Shown here in pieces: positions 17,013-26,775 of a stretch of DNA of 64,000 nt. Where the stretch lies: NCBI RefSeq assembly GCF_009451885.1, contig NZ_WIAO01000007.1, positions 1 through 64,000 on the forward strand, written 5' to 3'. A program made the translations under genes and the position numbers. The notes beneath the pieces were generated by a model. It saw nothing but the letters and a program-made list of their open reading frames with translations, searched no databases and was not told the DNA's origin. The number at the start of each line of letters is the position of its first letter. The first letter of the stretch is position 1. The DNA is from Glycomyces albidus (GTDB taxonomy: Bacteria > Actinomycetota > Actinomycetes > Mycobacteriales > Micromonosporaceae).

Positions 17013-18434
17013 ATGTCCGAACACCAGCAAGCGGACGTCATCGTCGTCGGAGCGGGTCCGACCGGGCTGCTCTTGGCCGGCGACCTCGCCGAAGCCGGCG
17101 TCGACGTCCTCGTCCTCGAAGGCCGGAGCGCCGACCTCTCGAACCTCTCCCGGGCCTTCGGCGTCCACGCTCGCACCATGGAGGAGTTCGACGCGCGCGG
17201 CATCGCCGACGCGCTCCTCGCGTACGGCGGTGCGAAGCTGCCCGGCATCCGTCTGTTCAACCGGGTCACCCTCAACCTCGCCGACCTGGAGACGCGTTTT
17301 CCGTACCTCCTGATGACCCCGCAGTACACCGTGGAGGAGGTCCTGCGGCGGCGCGCGCTCGAGGCGGGGGCCGAGATCCGGTACGACCACAGGGTGACCG
17401 GACTCGAGCGCGGCGACGGGCGGGTCACGCTCAGCACCGCCGCCGGGGAGTACACCGCCACGTACGTCGTCGGCGCGGACGGCGTGAAGTCCGCAGTGCG
17501 CGAGGCGATCGGCATGCCCTACCCGGGCGAGGCGGTCCTGAAGTCGATCATGCTCGCCGACGTGAAACTGGCCGAACCGCCCGCCGAAAGCCCTGCGATC
17601 CACGGCATCAACGGCGCGTTCTGCTTCATCGCGTCGTTCGGCGACGACTACTGGCGGATCTTCGCCTGGAACTCCGCCGAGCAGAGGAACGACGACGATC
17701 CGATCGACCTCGACGAGATCAAGCAGGCCACCCGCCTGGTCTTCGGCTCCGACTTCGGCATGTACGAGCCGCGCTGGGTCTCGCGCTTCCACTCCGACGA
17801 GCGCCAGGTCCCCTCATACCGCGACGGCGACGTGTTCCTCGCCGGCGACGCCGCGCACTGCCACTCGCCCGCCGGCGGCCAGGGCATGAACACGGGCCTC
17901 CAGGACGCGGCCAACCTCGCGTGGAAGCTCGCGGCCGTCCTCAGAGGAGCCGACCCGGCCCTGCTCGACACCTATCACGCCGAGCGCCACCCCGTCGGCA
18001 AGATGGTGCTGCGCTCCAGCGGCACCATGATCCGCCTCGCCGCCGAGCGCTCGAAGATCAAGGCCGCCATCGGCGGGCTCGCGTTCGGCGCGGCCATGCA
18101 CATCAAGCCCATCGAGGCCAGGGCCATGGGCGTCATCTCCGGGGTCGGGTTCCACTACGGGCACGACAAGAACGAGGACGCCCTCGTCGGCCACCGCGCC
18201 AACGACATCGCGCTCGCCGACGGCGGCCGCCTCTACGAGGCCCTGCGGGGCGGCCGATTCGTCGTCCTCGACAGCGCTGAGCCCTTCGCGGACCGCTTCG
18301 TCGCCGACGCCGCGTCGGCCGCCCCTGACGGCACCGCGAAGGTGATCCGCCCCGACGCCTACATCGGCTGGGCCGGCGCCGACGATCCCGCCGCCATCCG
18401 CGCCTACCTGGAATCCCACGCGGGCAAGCGCTGA
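17013..18434 (+). CDS. FAD-dependent aromatic monooxygenase (PHBH/RdmE-type)
   Basis: This 473-residue protein starts at the ATG at 17013, with AAGGAG 6 nt upstream. The class A flavoprotein monooxygenase motifs are complete: GAGPTG at residues 12-17, GADGVKSAVREAIG in the middle, and GDAAHCHSPAGGQGMNTGLQ as the second FAD motif. The C-terminal thioredoxin-like tail of polyketide hydroxylases is short but present. These enzymes use NAD(P)H and oxygen to hydroxylate phenolic or polyketide substrates. The gene is alone, so it is not clearly part of a biosynthetic cluster here. Confidence 0.9.
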   Translation: MSEHQQADVIVVGAGPTGLLLAGDLAEAGVDVLVLEGRSADLSNLSRAFGVHARTMEEFDARGIADALLAYGGAKLPGIRLFNRVTLNLADLETRFPYLLMTPQYTVEEVLRRRALEAGAEIRYDHRVTGLERGDGRVTLSTAAGEYTATYVVGADGVKSAVREAIGMPYPGEAVLKSIMLADVKLAEPPAESPAIHGINGAFCFIASFGDDYWRIFAWNSAEQRNDDDPIDLDEIKQATRLVFGSDFGMYEPRWVSRFHSDERQVPSYRDGDVFLAGDAAHCHSPAGGQGMNTGLQDAANLAWKLAAVLRGADPALLDTYHAERHPVGKMVLRSSGTMIRLAAERSKIKAAIGGLAFGAAMHIKPIEARAMGVISGVGFHYGHDKNEDALVGHRANDIALADGGRLYEALRGGRFVVLDSAEPFADRFVADAASAAPDGTAKVIRPDAYIGWAGADDPAAIRAYLESHAGKR

Positions 18435-18636
18435 GCGGTGGCCGCCCCCGGAAGCCGTTGAGCCGTCATGAGTTCGCGGACTGCGGGGGTCGGCGCCGGC
18501 TGCTCGCCCGCAGCCGGACGGGCGGCCCCGGTCGGTACGGTCGCGGGCAGTGCCGCGCGCAATGAACGCGCGGAGGCCCGGCTGCCCTGGGTGAGCGCAT
18601 ACGGCAAGCTCGCCGAACCCGGTATCGTCGGCGGTC

Positions 18637-19212
18637 ATGGACATCCCGGTTGAGGAATCGTGGCGGCGGATCGCCGACTGGACGGCGCGGCACGCGCCGT
18701 CGACCGCGGCGGCGATCCGTCCGAGCGCGGGGAAGGCCGAGATCGGCCGCACCCGAGACGCGGTGGACCGTCCTTTGCCGGCCGATCTGCTCGACTGGTG
18801 GAGGCTCATGGACGGCATAGCCGACGCCGACTACCGCGTCTGGTCCCCGATTCCCCCGTTCTACCGGCCGTTGCCGGTAGCCGAAGTCCGCGAGCAGTTC
18901 GCAAGTCTCTCGCGGTTCGCCGACGAATCATGCTGCGGCGCAGCAGGTGCGCATGCCGCGGTGGCCGGGGAGCCGACGTTCGGGTTCTGCACCGCCACTG
19001 TCCCGATCTGTCGGGACAGTGGCGGAGACGTGCTCGTGGTCGACCTCCGCGACGGTGATCGGCGCGGCTGCATCATGGAATGGCTCGCCGAGGACGGCTA
19101 CATTCCGACGGCTTGGGCCGGAACCGGGCCCATGCTCGCCGATGTCGCCGAGCGCCTCGACGACCCGGCGCAGACCGGGACCGGCGAATTCGGGATGCTG
19201 GAATGGGCCTGA
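18637..19212 (+). CDS. SMI1/KNR4 (SUKH-type) domain protein
   Basis: This 191-residue protein has LPADLLDWWRLMDGIAD near residues 47-63, a proline-rich WSPIPPFYRPL loop, and a C-terminal acidic WLAEDGYIPTAWAG segment. This pattern is typical of SMI1/KNR4 proteins, a superfamily that includes many toxin-immunity proteins and also housekeeping members. No toxin gene is adjacent, so the role is open. The start has no ribosome binding site. TATCGT at 18623-18628 lies 8 nt before the ATG, so the transcript is probably leaderless. Confidence 0.75.
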   Translation: MDIPVEESWRRIADWTARHAPSTAAAIRPSAGKAEIGRTRDAVDRPLPADLLDWWRLMDGIADADYRVWSPIPPFYRPLPVAEVREQFASLSRFADESCCGAAGAHAAVAGEPTFGFCTATVPICRDSGGDVLVVDLRDGDRRGCIMEWLAEDGYIPTAWAGTGPMLADVAERLDDPAQTGTGEFGMLEWA

Positions 19213-19420
19213 AGCGGCGGTAGCACCGAACCGGGCGTCGATCCGGTGCGCAGCGCCGCCGCGCGGAACGTCAGGAACTCGGGCGTCCCCGGGCCAGCGA
19301 CACCGTGGACGGCGGCGCGCTGCGGCGGGCGGTCGAGGGGCCGCATTCGGCGTCGCCGACCTGCCGGGCGTGAAAACCGGGCCGACAGGTCAGCGACGGC
19401 CCGGCCTGCGACCGGGGCCG

Positions 19421-20083
19421 TCAGCGCACGATCTTGAAGTTGAACGCGGCGGTGCCGAGCGCGCCCATGATCCGGAGCCAGACGGGCAGGAGCATCTCGG
19501 CGCCGCGGGCGGTGGTGATGTCGCCGAGGTCGATGACGTCGGTGTGGCCGAGTTCGTGGAGCAGGCCGGTCACGGTGGTCTTGGCTCCGGCGTCGTCGCC
19601 GGAGAGGAACACGGTGCCGGGCTCGGGCAGTGTTCCGGGGCGGGCCATGAGGTCGGCGGTGAGCGTGTTCAGGGTCTTGACCACAAGGGTCTCGGGGAAG
19701 GTGCGCTGGATGCGTTCGCCGAGCGAGTCGGTGTTGCAGTAGCGCAGCGTGGGCAGTTCGCCGTCGGGGAAGTCGAGCGGGTTGGCGATGTCGATCAGGA
19801 CCTTGCCGGCGAGGTTGTCCGCGCCCGCCTGGGTCAGCACGCCGAGGCTGGACGCGCCGCTGGTGGCGTTCAGGGCGATCTCGGCCGCGGCCGCGGCGTC
19901 GGCGAAGGTCGCCGTTCGGACGCCCGCCCCTTCGGCCCAGTCGCGGTAGGAACCGCTGCCGGTGGCGCGGGCCGCCGTGGCGTCGGGGTCGCGGGTGCCG
20001 ACCGTGACCTGGTGGCCGAGGGCGGCGAGGCGGGCGGCCATGGTCCGGCCGACCATGCCGGTGCCGAGGACTGCGATCTTCAT
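19421..20083 (-). CDS. NAD(P)-binding protein, F420-dependent NADP reductase-like
   Basis: This 220-residue protein opens with a Rossmann motif AVLGTGMVGRTMA at residues 4-16 and the NADP-preferring GTRDPDA block after strand 2. It continues with KVLIDIANPLDF and VVKTLNTL, all typical of the family of NADPH:F420 oxidoreductases and related actinobacterial reductases. The partner F420 enzyme is not next door, though the LLM oxidoreductase at 7862 could use the same cofactor. A ribosome binding site AAGGAG lies upstream of the ATG at 20083. Confidence 0.85.
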   Translation of the reverse strand: MKIAVLGTGMVGRTMAARLAALGHQVTVGTRDPDATAARATGSGSYRDWAEGAGVRTATFADAAAAAEIALNATSGASSLGVLTQAGADNLAGKVLIDIANPLDFPDGELPTLRYCNTDSLGERIQRTFPETLVVKTLNTLTADLMARPGTLPEPGTVFLSGDDAGAKTTVTGLLHELGHTDVIDLGDITTARGAEMLLPVWLRIMGALGTAAFNFKIVR

Positions 20084-20287
20084 GTGGGGCTCCTTGACAG
20101 TGAGAGGTTGCGGACCCGGTTCGCGGCGCGGGCGGCACCGCGAACCGGCTGCGGGCGTGAACGAGTGGACGGTCCTATTCGGCCACAGCGAGGGCCGGCC
20201 GTTGCCGGTGGCCCGCGCAGACGGTCTCGGCGGGCGAGCGGATCCGGTGCCGCTCAGGCATACGGAATCCCGACGAGCGCCCGGCGC

Positions 20288-20767
20288 TCACCGGCGATGC
20301 GAACGCCGCGGGGGACGTGAACGGCACCAGGCGCGCATGGCGGGGGTCAGCAGCAGCCACACCATGATCGCACCGAGCGCCAGGTCCCGGAAGTTCGATC
20401 CGCTCAGGTCCTCCGCGATCATCGAAGCAGACGACCTCGCCACCATCAGCGCGTAGTAGACCGCGAGCGTGATCCGAACCCAGTTCTTCCCCCAGAACAG
20501 GGCGAACGACAGCGCGAAGACGAAGGCGCCGCCCAGCACCGTCCACGCCCCGGCGAGCAGCGACAGCGCGAGGTCGTCCGGCAGCGCCATCTCCGCCGGT
20601 GCGGCGCCCGACCTGCCGAGCGCCAGCAACAGGACCAGCAGGCCGGTCTGGGACCAGATCAGGACCACGGCGGCCTTCCCGGGCGCCGGCATCGCCTGGA
20701 ACCCGCGATCGGGGCCCTCCCCGGCGCCCCTGTGCACGCCACCGGATTCGACGACATCGGCGTCCAT
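20288..20767 (-). CDS. Hypothetical four-helix membrane protein
   Basis: This 159-residue protein starts at the ATG at 20767, with AAGGAGG 6 nt upstream. After about 30 hydrophilic residues it has hydrophobic segments near 33-50, 65-88, 95-112 and 125-145, and ends in a short basic tail. I do not recognise a family. It is divergent from the AfsR-like regulator at 20939 with a 171-nt spacer, so the two could be co-controlled. Confidence 0.7.
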   Translation of the reverse strand: MDADVVESGGVHRGAGEGPDRGFQAMPAPGKAAVVLIWSQTGLLVLLLALGRSGAAPAEMALPDDLALSLLAGAWTVLGGAFVFALSFALFWGKNWVRITLAVYYALMVARSSASMIAEDLSGSNFRDLALGAIMVWLLLTPAMRAWCRSRPPRRSHRR

Positions 20768-20938
20768 GCGGTCCCTCCTTCTCGATCGACGCGCTGCGGT
20801 CTTCCCGCTCACCTTGGCGGCGCCCGGTACGGAACCCGCACGGAAACGGCACGAGCGACCCGTGCGCAGCGGGTCGTCGCAGCCGCGATGGCGACGAGTC
20901 CTCGCCTTATAGAATCGGATCGCTAAGGAGGTCGGACC

Positions 20939-23900
20939 ATGTTGGATTTCCGAATACTCGGTCCGCTCGAAGTCCGCACATCGCTCGGCCCGACGGCGAT
21001 CAGCGGCCGCCACCACCCCAGACTCCTCGCCGTCCTGCTCGACGAGGCGAACCGGACCGTCCCGGTCGACCGGCTCGTCGAGGCCCTCTGGGGCACCCGG
21101 CCGCCGACCACCGCCGTCAGGCAGGTGCAGAACATCGCAGTCGCGCTGCGCCGCCAGCTCGGACCCGCCGGCGCCCGGCTCGAGAAGACCGACTCGGGCT
21201 ACCTCATGCGCATCGGGACGGACGAACTCGACGCGCTCCGCTGCGAGCGCAGCGCGTCCGAAGCGCGCCGCCATCGCGCCGCCGGGCTGCTGGTCGAAGC
21301 CGAAGCGGCATACGGCGACGCGCTCGCCGAATGGCGCGGGCCCTCGCTCGCCGGACTCGCCGGCAGGGCGCTGGAGCAGGCGGCCCGGCGCCTCGACGAC
21401 CTCCGGCTCACCCTCACCGAAGAACGCGTCGACATCGGACTGGAACTCGGACGGCACGAGTCGCTCGTGAGCGAACTCCAGCGGCTGCGGACCGAGCACC
21501 CCTACCGCCAGCGCCTGGCCGAGCAGCACATGCTCGCGCTGTACCGGAGCGGACGCGGGCCCGAGGCGCTCCGCGTGTTCGCGGAGGTCTGCGACCGCCT
21601 TGCCGACGAGCTCGGCACGGACCCCGGCAAGTCCCTGCGCGACCTGCACACCGCCATCCTCAGGGAGGACCCCGCGCTCGACGCCGCCGCGGCACCGGGA
21701 CCGTCCGCGCCGGTCACCCTCCCCACCGGGACCGCCGCCTTCACCGGCCGCGGCGACGCGCTCGCGGCCCTCGACGAGTCGGTGCAGGCCGCCACGCCGT
21801 TCGTCGTCCTCGCCGGGCCGGGCGGGATCGGGAAGACGGTGCTCGCCCTCCACTGGGCGCATCGGGCCGCGGACCGGTTCCCCGGCGGCAGGCTCTACAT
21901 CGACCTGCGGGGGTTCGCCCCGAACGCCGCGGCCGTGACACCGACCGAAGCGGTCCGGCAGCTCCTCGGCGCACTCGGGGTCGAATCGCGCCGGATCCCG
22001 GCCGACGCCGCCGCCCAGATCGGCTTCTACCACAACGTCATCGGTAGTGAACGCCGGCTGCTGATCCTCGACAACGCCCGGGACGCGGCCCAGATCCGCC
22101 CGCTCCTGCCGAACTCGCCGCTGGTCCACACGGTGGTGATCAGCCGCAGCAGGCTCGTGGGGCTCGCCGCCTCCCACGGCGCGCGCATCGTCGAACTCGG
22201 CACGTTCACCCCGTCCGAGGCCGCCGACCTGCTCCGCCGCCAGCTCGGCGACGAGCGGCCCGGTGCCGAACCCGAAGCGGTGGAGAGCATCCTCGCCGCG
22301 TGCGCCGGACTGGCGCTGGCGCTGGCGATCACCGCCGCCCGTGCGGCGACCCGTCCCGACCATCCGCTCGCCGCCATCGCCGACGAGCTGGAGACCTCCC
22401 GCCTCGACGCGCTCACGGGGGACGAGGCCGCCGCGGACCTCCGCGCGGTGTTCTCGTGGTCGTACCGCGCCCTCGACTCGGACGCCGCGCGGCTCTTCCG
22501 CCGCCTCGCGCTGACTCCGGGCCCGGACTTCACCTTGGACAGCGTCATCCCGCTCAACGGCGGCGCGCGCGGTGAGACCCTCCAGGCGCTGCGCCGGCTC
22601 GTCGACGCCCACCTGGTCGAACACGGGCGCCCGGGCCGGTACCGGCTGCACGACCTCGTCCGCCTCTACGCCGCCGAGCTGCTGTACTTCGAAGAGCCGC
22701 AGCCGGATCGGGACGCCGCCGCGACGCGGCTCCTCGACTGGTACCTCAGCGGCGCTCGCGCGTGCAGGTCGCTCCTGTGCCCCGAGGAGGTCAGCCTTCC
22801 CGGGCCCGGCGGCACCGGCGAGGCGCCGTTCACGACCGCCGCCGAGGCCGCCGACTGGCTCAGAGCCGAATGGGGCAACCTCGTCGCGGCCGTCGAGTTC
22901 GCCGCCCGGGACGGGAAGCACGCGACCGCCTGGCGGCTCGCCGACATGCTCCGCGGGCATGTGTGGCTCGGCATGCTGGGCGGTGACGGGCTGCGCCTGG
23001 GGCGGGCGGCCCTCGCCGCGGCCGAAGCGGCCGGCGACGTGTCCGGTCTCGCCGCCGCCGAGCTCGTCATGGCCTGCGCCCTGATCCGGTCGAACCGCAC
23101 CGGCGAGTCCACTGCGCACGGTCTCGCCGCCGCCGCGCACGCCCGGCGGAGCGGCTGGACCGCAGGCGCCGCGGCCGCCGAGTTCAACCTCGGCGCCGGG
23201 GCGTTCTACCGGGGACGCATGCGCGAAGGACTGCGCCACCTCGACGCCGCGCTCCGCGACAACCGGGCCGTCGGCGAGCGGCACGCCGAATGCACGAATC
23301 TGCACTGGCTCGGCATCCTGCACGCCCTCCTCGGGGACCTCGACGTCGGCGTCTCCTTCTTCCACCAGGCGCTGGAGGTCGCCGGCGACATCGGCGCCGA
23401 CTCGGCGAAACCCGTGCTGCTCATCCACATGGCCGAGATCGAGCTCTTCCGCGGCAGGCCCGAGGAGGCCGCCGCCCGCCTCGCCGCGGCCGCCGAACTC
23501 GAACGCGCGGGACCCGGCTACGACAAATCCGGCGACCTTCACGGGGCCACCGCGCGGCTGCGGCTCGCCGAAGGCGATGTCGCAGCCGCCCTGGACCTGT
23601 CGAGACGCGTGGTGGAGACCAGGACCGACGCGGCCGACCACCGGATCCGGACCCACGCGACGGTCACCCTGGCGGCCGCGAACGACGCCGCAGGCGAACA
23701 CGAGGCGGCGATCGCGCTGTACGACCAGGCACTCGCGATGACCGAACAGGACGCCACCGGCTTCCATCGCGTCGAGGCCCTCGTCGGGCGCGCGGGCGCG
23801 CTGCTGCGGAGCGGCCGCACCGAGCGCGCCCGCGATGCGGCGGCGCAGGCGCTCGAAGCGGCCGAGGCGGGGGAGTACCGGTTCCTGGAAGCACAGGCGC

Positions 23901-24052
23901 ACACCCGGATCGGAGAAGCCGAGCTCGCGATGGGACGACCGGAGGCCGCCACGGCGTCGGCTTGGCGGGCCCTGGAACTGTGCAAGGAGACCGGCCACCG
24001 GCCGGGCGAACCGCCGGCACGGCGCCTCCTCGCCGCGGCGGAACCGCGCTGA
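20939..24052 (+). CDS. AfsR/SARP-type regulator with NB-ARC and TPR domains
   Basis: This 1037-residue protein has AAGGAGG 7 nt before the ATG. Residues 1-95 are the OmpR-like SARP DNA-binding domain (starting DFRILGPLEV), 100-245 the BTAD helical domain, about 265-560 an NB-ARC/STAND ATPase with Walker A GPGGIGKT at 293-300 and a ISRSRL motif, and 600-1037 TPR-like repeats. This is the AfsR layout known to integrate signals into secondary metabolism in Streptomyces. SARP proteins bind direct heptamer repeats and recruit RNA polymerase. The target may be the glycoconjugate locus that follows, but this is inference from position only. Confidence 0.92.
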   Translation: MLDFRILGPLEVRTSLGPTAISGRHHPRLLAVLLDEANRTVPVDRLVEALWGTRPPTTAVRQVQNIAVALRRQLGPAGARLEKTDSGYLMRIGTDELDALRCERSASEARRHRAAGLLVEAEAAYGDALAEWRGPSLAGLAGRALEQAARRLDDLRLTLTEERVDIGLELGRHESLVSELQRLRTEHPYRQRLAEQHMLALYRSGRGPEALRVFAEVCDRLADELGTDPGKSLRDLHTAILREDPALDAAAAPGPSAPVTLPTGTAAFTGRGDALAALDESVQAATPFVVLAGPGGIGKTVLALHWAHRAADRFPGGRLYIDLRGFAPNAAAVTPTEAVRQLLGALGVESRRIPADAAAQIGFYHNVIGSERRLLILDNARDAAQIRPLLPNSPLVHTVVISRSRLVGLAASHGARIVELGTFTPSEAADLLRRQLGDERPGAEPEAVESILAACAGLALALAITAARAATRPDHPLAAIADELETSRLDALTGDEAAADLRAVFSWSYRALDSDAARLFRRLALTPGPDFTLDSVIPLNGGARGETLQALRRLVDAHLVEHGRPGRYRLHDLVRLYAAELLYFEEPQPDRDAAATRLLDWYLSGARACRSLLCPEEVSLPGPGGTGEAPFTTAAEAADWLRAEWGNLVAAVEFAARDGKHATAWRLADMLRGHVWLGMLGGDGLRLGRAALAAAEAAGDVSGLAAAELVMACALIRSNRTGESTAHGLAAAAHARRSGWTAGAAAAEFNLGAGAFYRGRMREGLRHLDAALRDNRAVGERHAECTNLHWLGILHALLGDLDVGVSFFHQALEVAGDIGADSAKPVLLIHMAEIELFRGRPEEAAARLAAAAELERAGPGYDKSGDLHGATARLRLAEGDVAAALDLSRRVVETRTDAADHRIRTHATVTLAAANDAAGEHEAAIALYDQALAMTEQDATGFHRVEALVGRAGALLRSGRTERARDAAAQALEAAEAGEYRFLEAQAHTRIGEAELAMGRPEAATASAWRALELCKETGHRPGEPPARRLLAAAEPR

Positions 24053-24073
24053 CGACGGGCGGCGCCGCCGCCG

Positions 24074-24601
24074 CTATCCGAGGACGGGGTAGCGCTGGAC
24101 GAGCCGGAGGCGCCGCCACCGGCGGGTCAGGCCCCACCGGGCGCCCGCGTCGGTGAACACGAACGCGACCAGCATCGTCGCGTACACGAAGTGCGGATCG
24201 ACGACGGGATTGTTCTCGATCGGCAGCATCGAGAACCACAGGGCCGCCATGAGCGCCGCCCCGCAGCACGCCGCGATCCGCATCATGACGCCGAGCACCA
24301 GCCCGAAGCCGAGCCCCGCCTGCGCGGCCATGAACAGCCAGTCGGCCCAGGCCGCTCCCGAAGCGCCGCTGTACATCCCGCCGGCGCCGCCGGAGAAGAA
24401 CTCCGCGGTCGGGCTGCCGCCGTCGATCCACCCCTGGTCCGCCGGGGTGTCGAAGCCGAGGCCGAAGGTCTTGTCGAGGAACGCCCACAGGAAGACCCAG
24501 CCAAGGGCGATCCGCACCACCGCGAGACTGCGCGGCGGCGGCGCCGCGGTCGCCGGGGGCTCGAGTTCGACGGGTTCGTTCACGGAAGCGTGCGTGGTCA
24601 T
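24074..24601 (-). CDS. DoxX-family membrane protein
   Basis: This 175-residue protein starts at the ATG at 24601, with GAGGA about 7 nt upstream. Four hydrophobic helices carry the DoxX-type motifs RIALGWVFLWAFLDKTFGLG near residues 30-49 and a glycine-rich second helix GLGFGLVLGVMMR. Actinobacterial DoxX members act in redox balance or remain unassigned. It converges with the AfsR-like gene, 21 nt apart, and is divergent from the GT2 gene at 24836. Confidence 0.8.
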   Translation of the reverse strand: MTTHASVNEPVELEPPATAAPPPRSLAVVRIALGWVFLWAFLDKTFGLGFDTPADQGWIDGGSPTAEFFSGGAGGMYSGASGAAWADWLFMAAQAGLGFGLVLGVMMRIAACCGAALMAALWFSMLPIENNPVVDPHFVYATMLVAFVFTDAGARWGLTRRWRRLRLVQRYPVLG

Positions 24602-24835
24602 TCGCAATCCTCGGGGTGAGCACGGAGAAGGTCCACTGAAACTAACATGTGGACGAACACGCGACAATGCTCGAAAGCGCGTCCATTCGCCATTCAAGAA
24701 TTCAGAACGATGCATTCCATCGCGATTCAAGACCCATTCCAGACCCCGTACAGCAACCCCTCGAACGACCATTCGTCCACTGCCTGTCCAGACCGAATAT
24801 CGGCCCGCTCCAGCACGGCGCGACACGCTTTCCCA

Positions 24836-25822
24836 ATGACGACGCAGCTTCCCTGGTCGGTGGTCGTCCCCTGCCACAACGCGGCCAAGACCCTCGACCG
24901 GTGCCTCGCGGCACTCGCCGCGCAGACCGCGGCCCCGGCCGAGGTCATCGTGGTCGACGACGCCAGCACCGACGACACCGCCGCGATCGCCGAGCGGTTC
25001 CCCTGCCGCACCGTGAACATCCGCCCGAACCGCGGACCGGCGGCCGCGCGCAACACCGGAGCGGCAATCGCGACCGGACGCGTGCTCTTCTTCCTCGACG
25101 CCGACATCGAATTGCGCCCCGACGCGCTCGAAAACGCCGCCGCCGCGATCGCGGCCCCCGGAACGGGCATGGTCCAAGGCGTCTACGACGCCGATCCGAT
25201 GATCGACGACGGACCGGTCGAACGCTACAAGACCCTCTTCGAGCACCAATGGCGCACCGGATCGGCGGGCGCCACCGACGTCACCCTGTTCGCGCTCACC
25301 GCCATCCGCGCCGAGGTCTTCACCGCCGCCGGCGGCTTCGACGAGACGCTCCGCTCCGGTGAAGACGTCGAGTTCGGCTCCCGCCTTCCCGCCGGGTGGA
25401 CCGTCATCACCGACCCGACCGTCGTCGGCCGCCACGACGACGTCGACCGGCTCGGCCCGCTCCTCATCGAACAGTGGCGCCGCTCCCTCCGATTCGCCGA
25501 ACTCCTCGCCCGCGCCCGCCGCGCCCCCGCCGCCGGCAACACCGTCCGGACCGGCGCCTACGGACCGGCCGCCGTCCTCGCCGCCGGCGCGATCGCCGCC
25601 AGCGCCCCCCTCGCGCTCTGGCAGCCCTGGCTCGCGGCCGTCCCGGCCCTCTTCGCGATCGCGTTCGGCATCGCCAGCGCCCCGCTCGTCGCCGCCGCGG
25701 CGGCCCGCAGCCTCCGGTGGGCCGCCGCGGTCTACGCCCTGCACCTGCTCTACGTCGGCACCGCCGGCCTCGCGAGCCTCGTCGGCGCCCTGCGCCCCGC
25801 GGTCTGGAGGCCCCGGCCGTGA
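24836..25822 (+). CDS. Family 2 glycosyltransferase with C-terminal membrane helices
   Basis: This 328-residue protein starts at the ATG at 24836; no ribosome binding site is evident. The GT-A nucleotide-binding domain shows SVVVPCHNAAKTL near residues 8-20, VVDDASTDDT and the metal-binding FFLDADIE, then SGEDVEFG. The last about 90 residues hold three or four hydrophobic helices, so it is membrane-bound and probably uses a polyprenyl-linked or lipid acceptor. Its stop overlaps the next gene by GTGA, giving a coupled pair with the flippase-like protein. It resembles the minus-strand GT2 at 32421, perhaps a paralogue in the same pathway. Confidence 0.87.
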   Translation: MTTQLPWSVVVPCHNAAKTLDRCLAALAAQTAAPAEVIVVDDASTDDTAAIAERFPCRTVNIRPNRGPAAARNTGAAIATGRVLFFLDADIELRPDALENAAAAIAAPGTGMVQGVYDADPMIDDGPVERYKTLFEHQWRTGSAGATDVTLFALTAIRAEVFTAAGGFDETLRSGEDVEFGSRLPAGWTVITDPTVVGRHDDVDRLGPLLIEQWRRSLRFAELLARARRAPAAGNTVRTGAYGPAAVLAAGAIAASAPLALWQPWLAAVPALFAIAFGIASAPLVAAAAARSLRWAAAVYALHLLYVGTAGLASLVGALRPAVWRPRP

Positions 25823-26775
25823 AGCGGATCCTCTGGCGGCTCTCCGGCATCGCCGTCGTCATCGCCGTCGCGATCGCCGTCGCCGCGGCCATGCGCGGCC
25901 AGGACTGGAGCCAGGCCCTCGACTTCGCCACCGGCGAGCACCTGCCGCAGATCGCGCTCGCCGCCCTCGTCAACCTCGCCGGACTCGTCCTCGGCATGCT
26001 CGCCTGGCGCGCCCTCGTGAACGGCACCGGAGCACCGGTCCCCCTGCGCGACAGCGCGAACATCTACTTCACCGGGATGCTCGTCAAATACCTTCCCGGG
26101 CGCCTGTGGACCCTCCTGGTCAACGTGCGCATGGGCGCCGGCGTCGGCGTCGGCACCGCCCGCATGGCCGGCGTGTACGTCATCAACATCGCCGTCATGC
26201 TCAGCACCGGGATGCTCGCGGGCCTCCTCGCCGCCCCGGCCGCCCTCGGGAACCGCGGCTGGTGGGTGCTCCTCGCCGCCCTGCCCGCGCTCGTGCTCTT
26301 CGCCCGTCCGGCACTGGTGAACACCGCCGCGGCCCTCATGATGCGCCTCTTCCGCAGGGCCGCACCGCGACTGGCCTACACGGACCGGGCGATCCGGGCT
26401 TCCCTCGCCTACCAGGCGGTCTCGTGGCTCGTCGCCGGGCACCACCTGTGGCTGCTCGCGGTCGCCGCCGGAGCGCCCCCGGCCCGCTCCTACCTGTTGT
26501 GCGTGGGACTGTTCGGCCTGGCCCTCGTGATCGGCTCGCTCGTGGTCGTCGTGCCGGACGGCCTCGGCGTCCGGGAGGGGATCCTCGTGGCGGCCCTGGC
26601 GCTGGTGCTGCCCCTGCCCATGGCCGGCGCCGTGGCGGTGACGAGCCGCGCGGTGGCCACACTCGGGGAGGTCGGCGCCGCGCTGGCGGTCTACGCGCTG
26701 GCGGCCCGGGCCCGCCGCAAGCGGGCCCGGGCCGGCGTTCAGGAGCCGGCGGCCTCGGCGAGCACCGCCGCGTAG
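25819..26775 (+). CDS. Lysylphosphatidylglycerol synthetase TM-region/flippase-like membrane protein
   Basis: This 318-residue protein starts at the GTG at 25819, with GGAGG 8 nt upstream and a 4-nt overlap with the GT2 gene. It has about eight hydrophobic helices. The signature YFTGMLVKYLPGRLWTLL near residues 77-94 and the VVVPDGLGVREGIL motif match the AglD/MprF-flippase superfamily (formerly UPF0104), which lacks the synthase domain. Such proteins are thought to move lipid-linked sugars or phospholipids across the membrane. The last 37 nt overlap the convergent GT4 gene. Confidence 0.85.
   Translation: MKRILWRLSGIAVVIAVAIAVAAAMRGQDWSQALDFATGEHLPQIALAALVNLAGLVLGMLAWRALVNGTGAPVPLRDSANIYFTGMLVKYLPGRLWTLLVNVRMGAGVGVGTARMAGVYVINIAVMLSTGMLAGLLAAPAALGNRGWWVLLAALPALVLFARPALVNTAAALMMRLFRRAAPRLAYTDRAIRASLAYQAVSWLVAGHHLWLLAVAAGAPPARSYLLCVGLFGLALVIGSLVVVVPDGLGVREGILVAALALVLPLPMAGAVAVTSRAVATLGEVGAALAVYALAARARRKRARAGVQEPAASASTAA

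Noticed and set aside
18637-19212. SMI1/KNR4 protein as immunity gene of a local toxin
   Set aside because: The neighbouring genes are a monooxygenase and a reductase; the only nuclease-domain protein lies 19 kb away.
20288-23998. Long minus-strand open frame opposite the AfsR-like gene
   Set aside because: Only its last 159 codons (20288-20767) have a ribosome binding site and membrane-protein character; the rest is shadow of the SARP gene.
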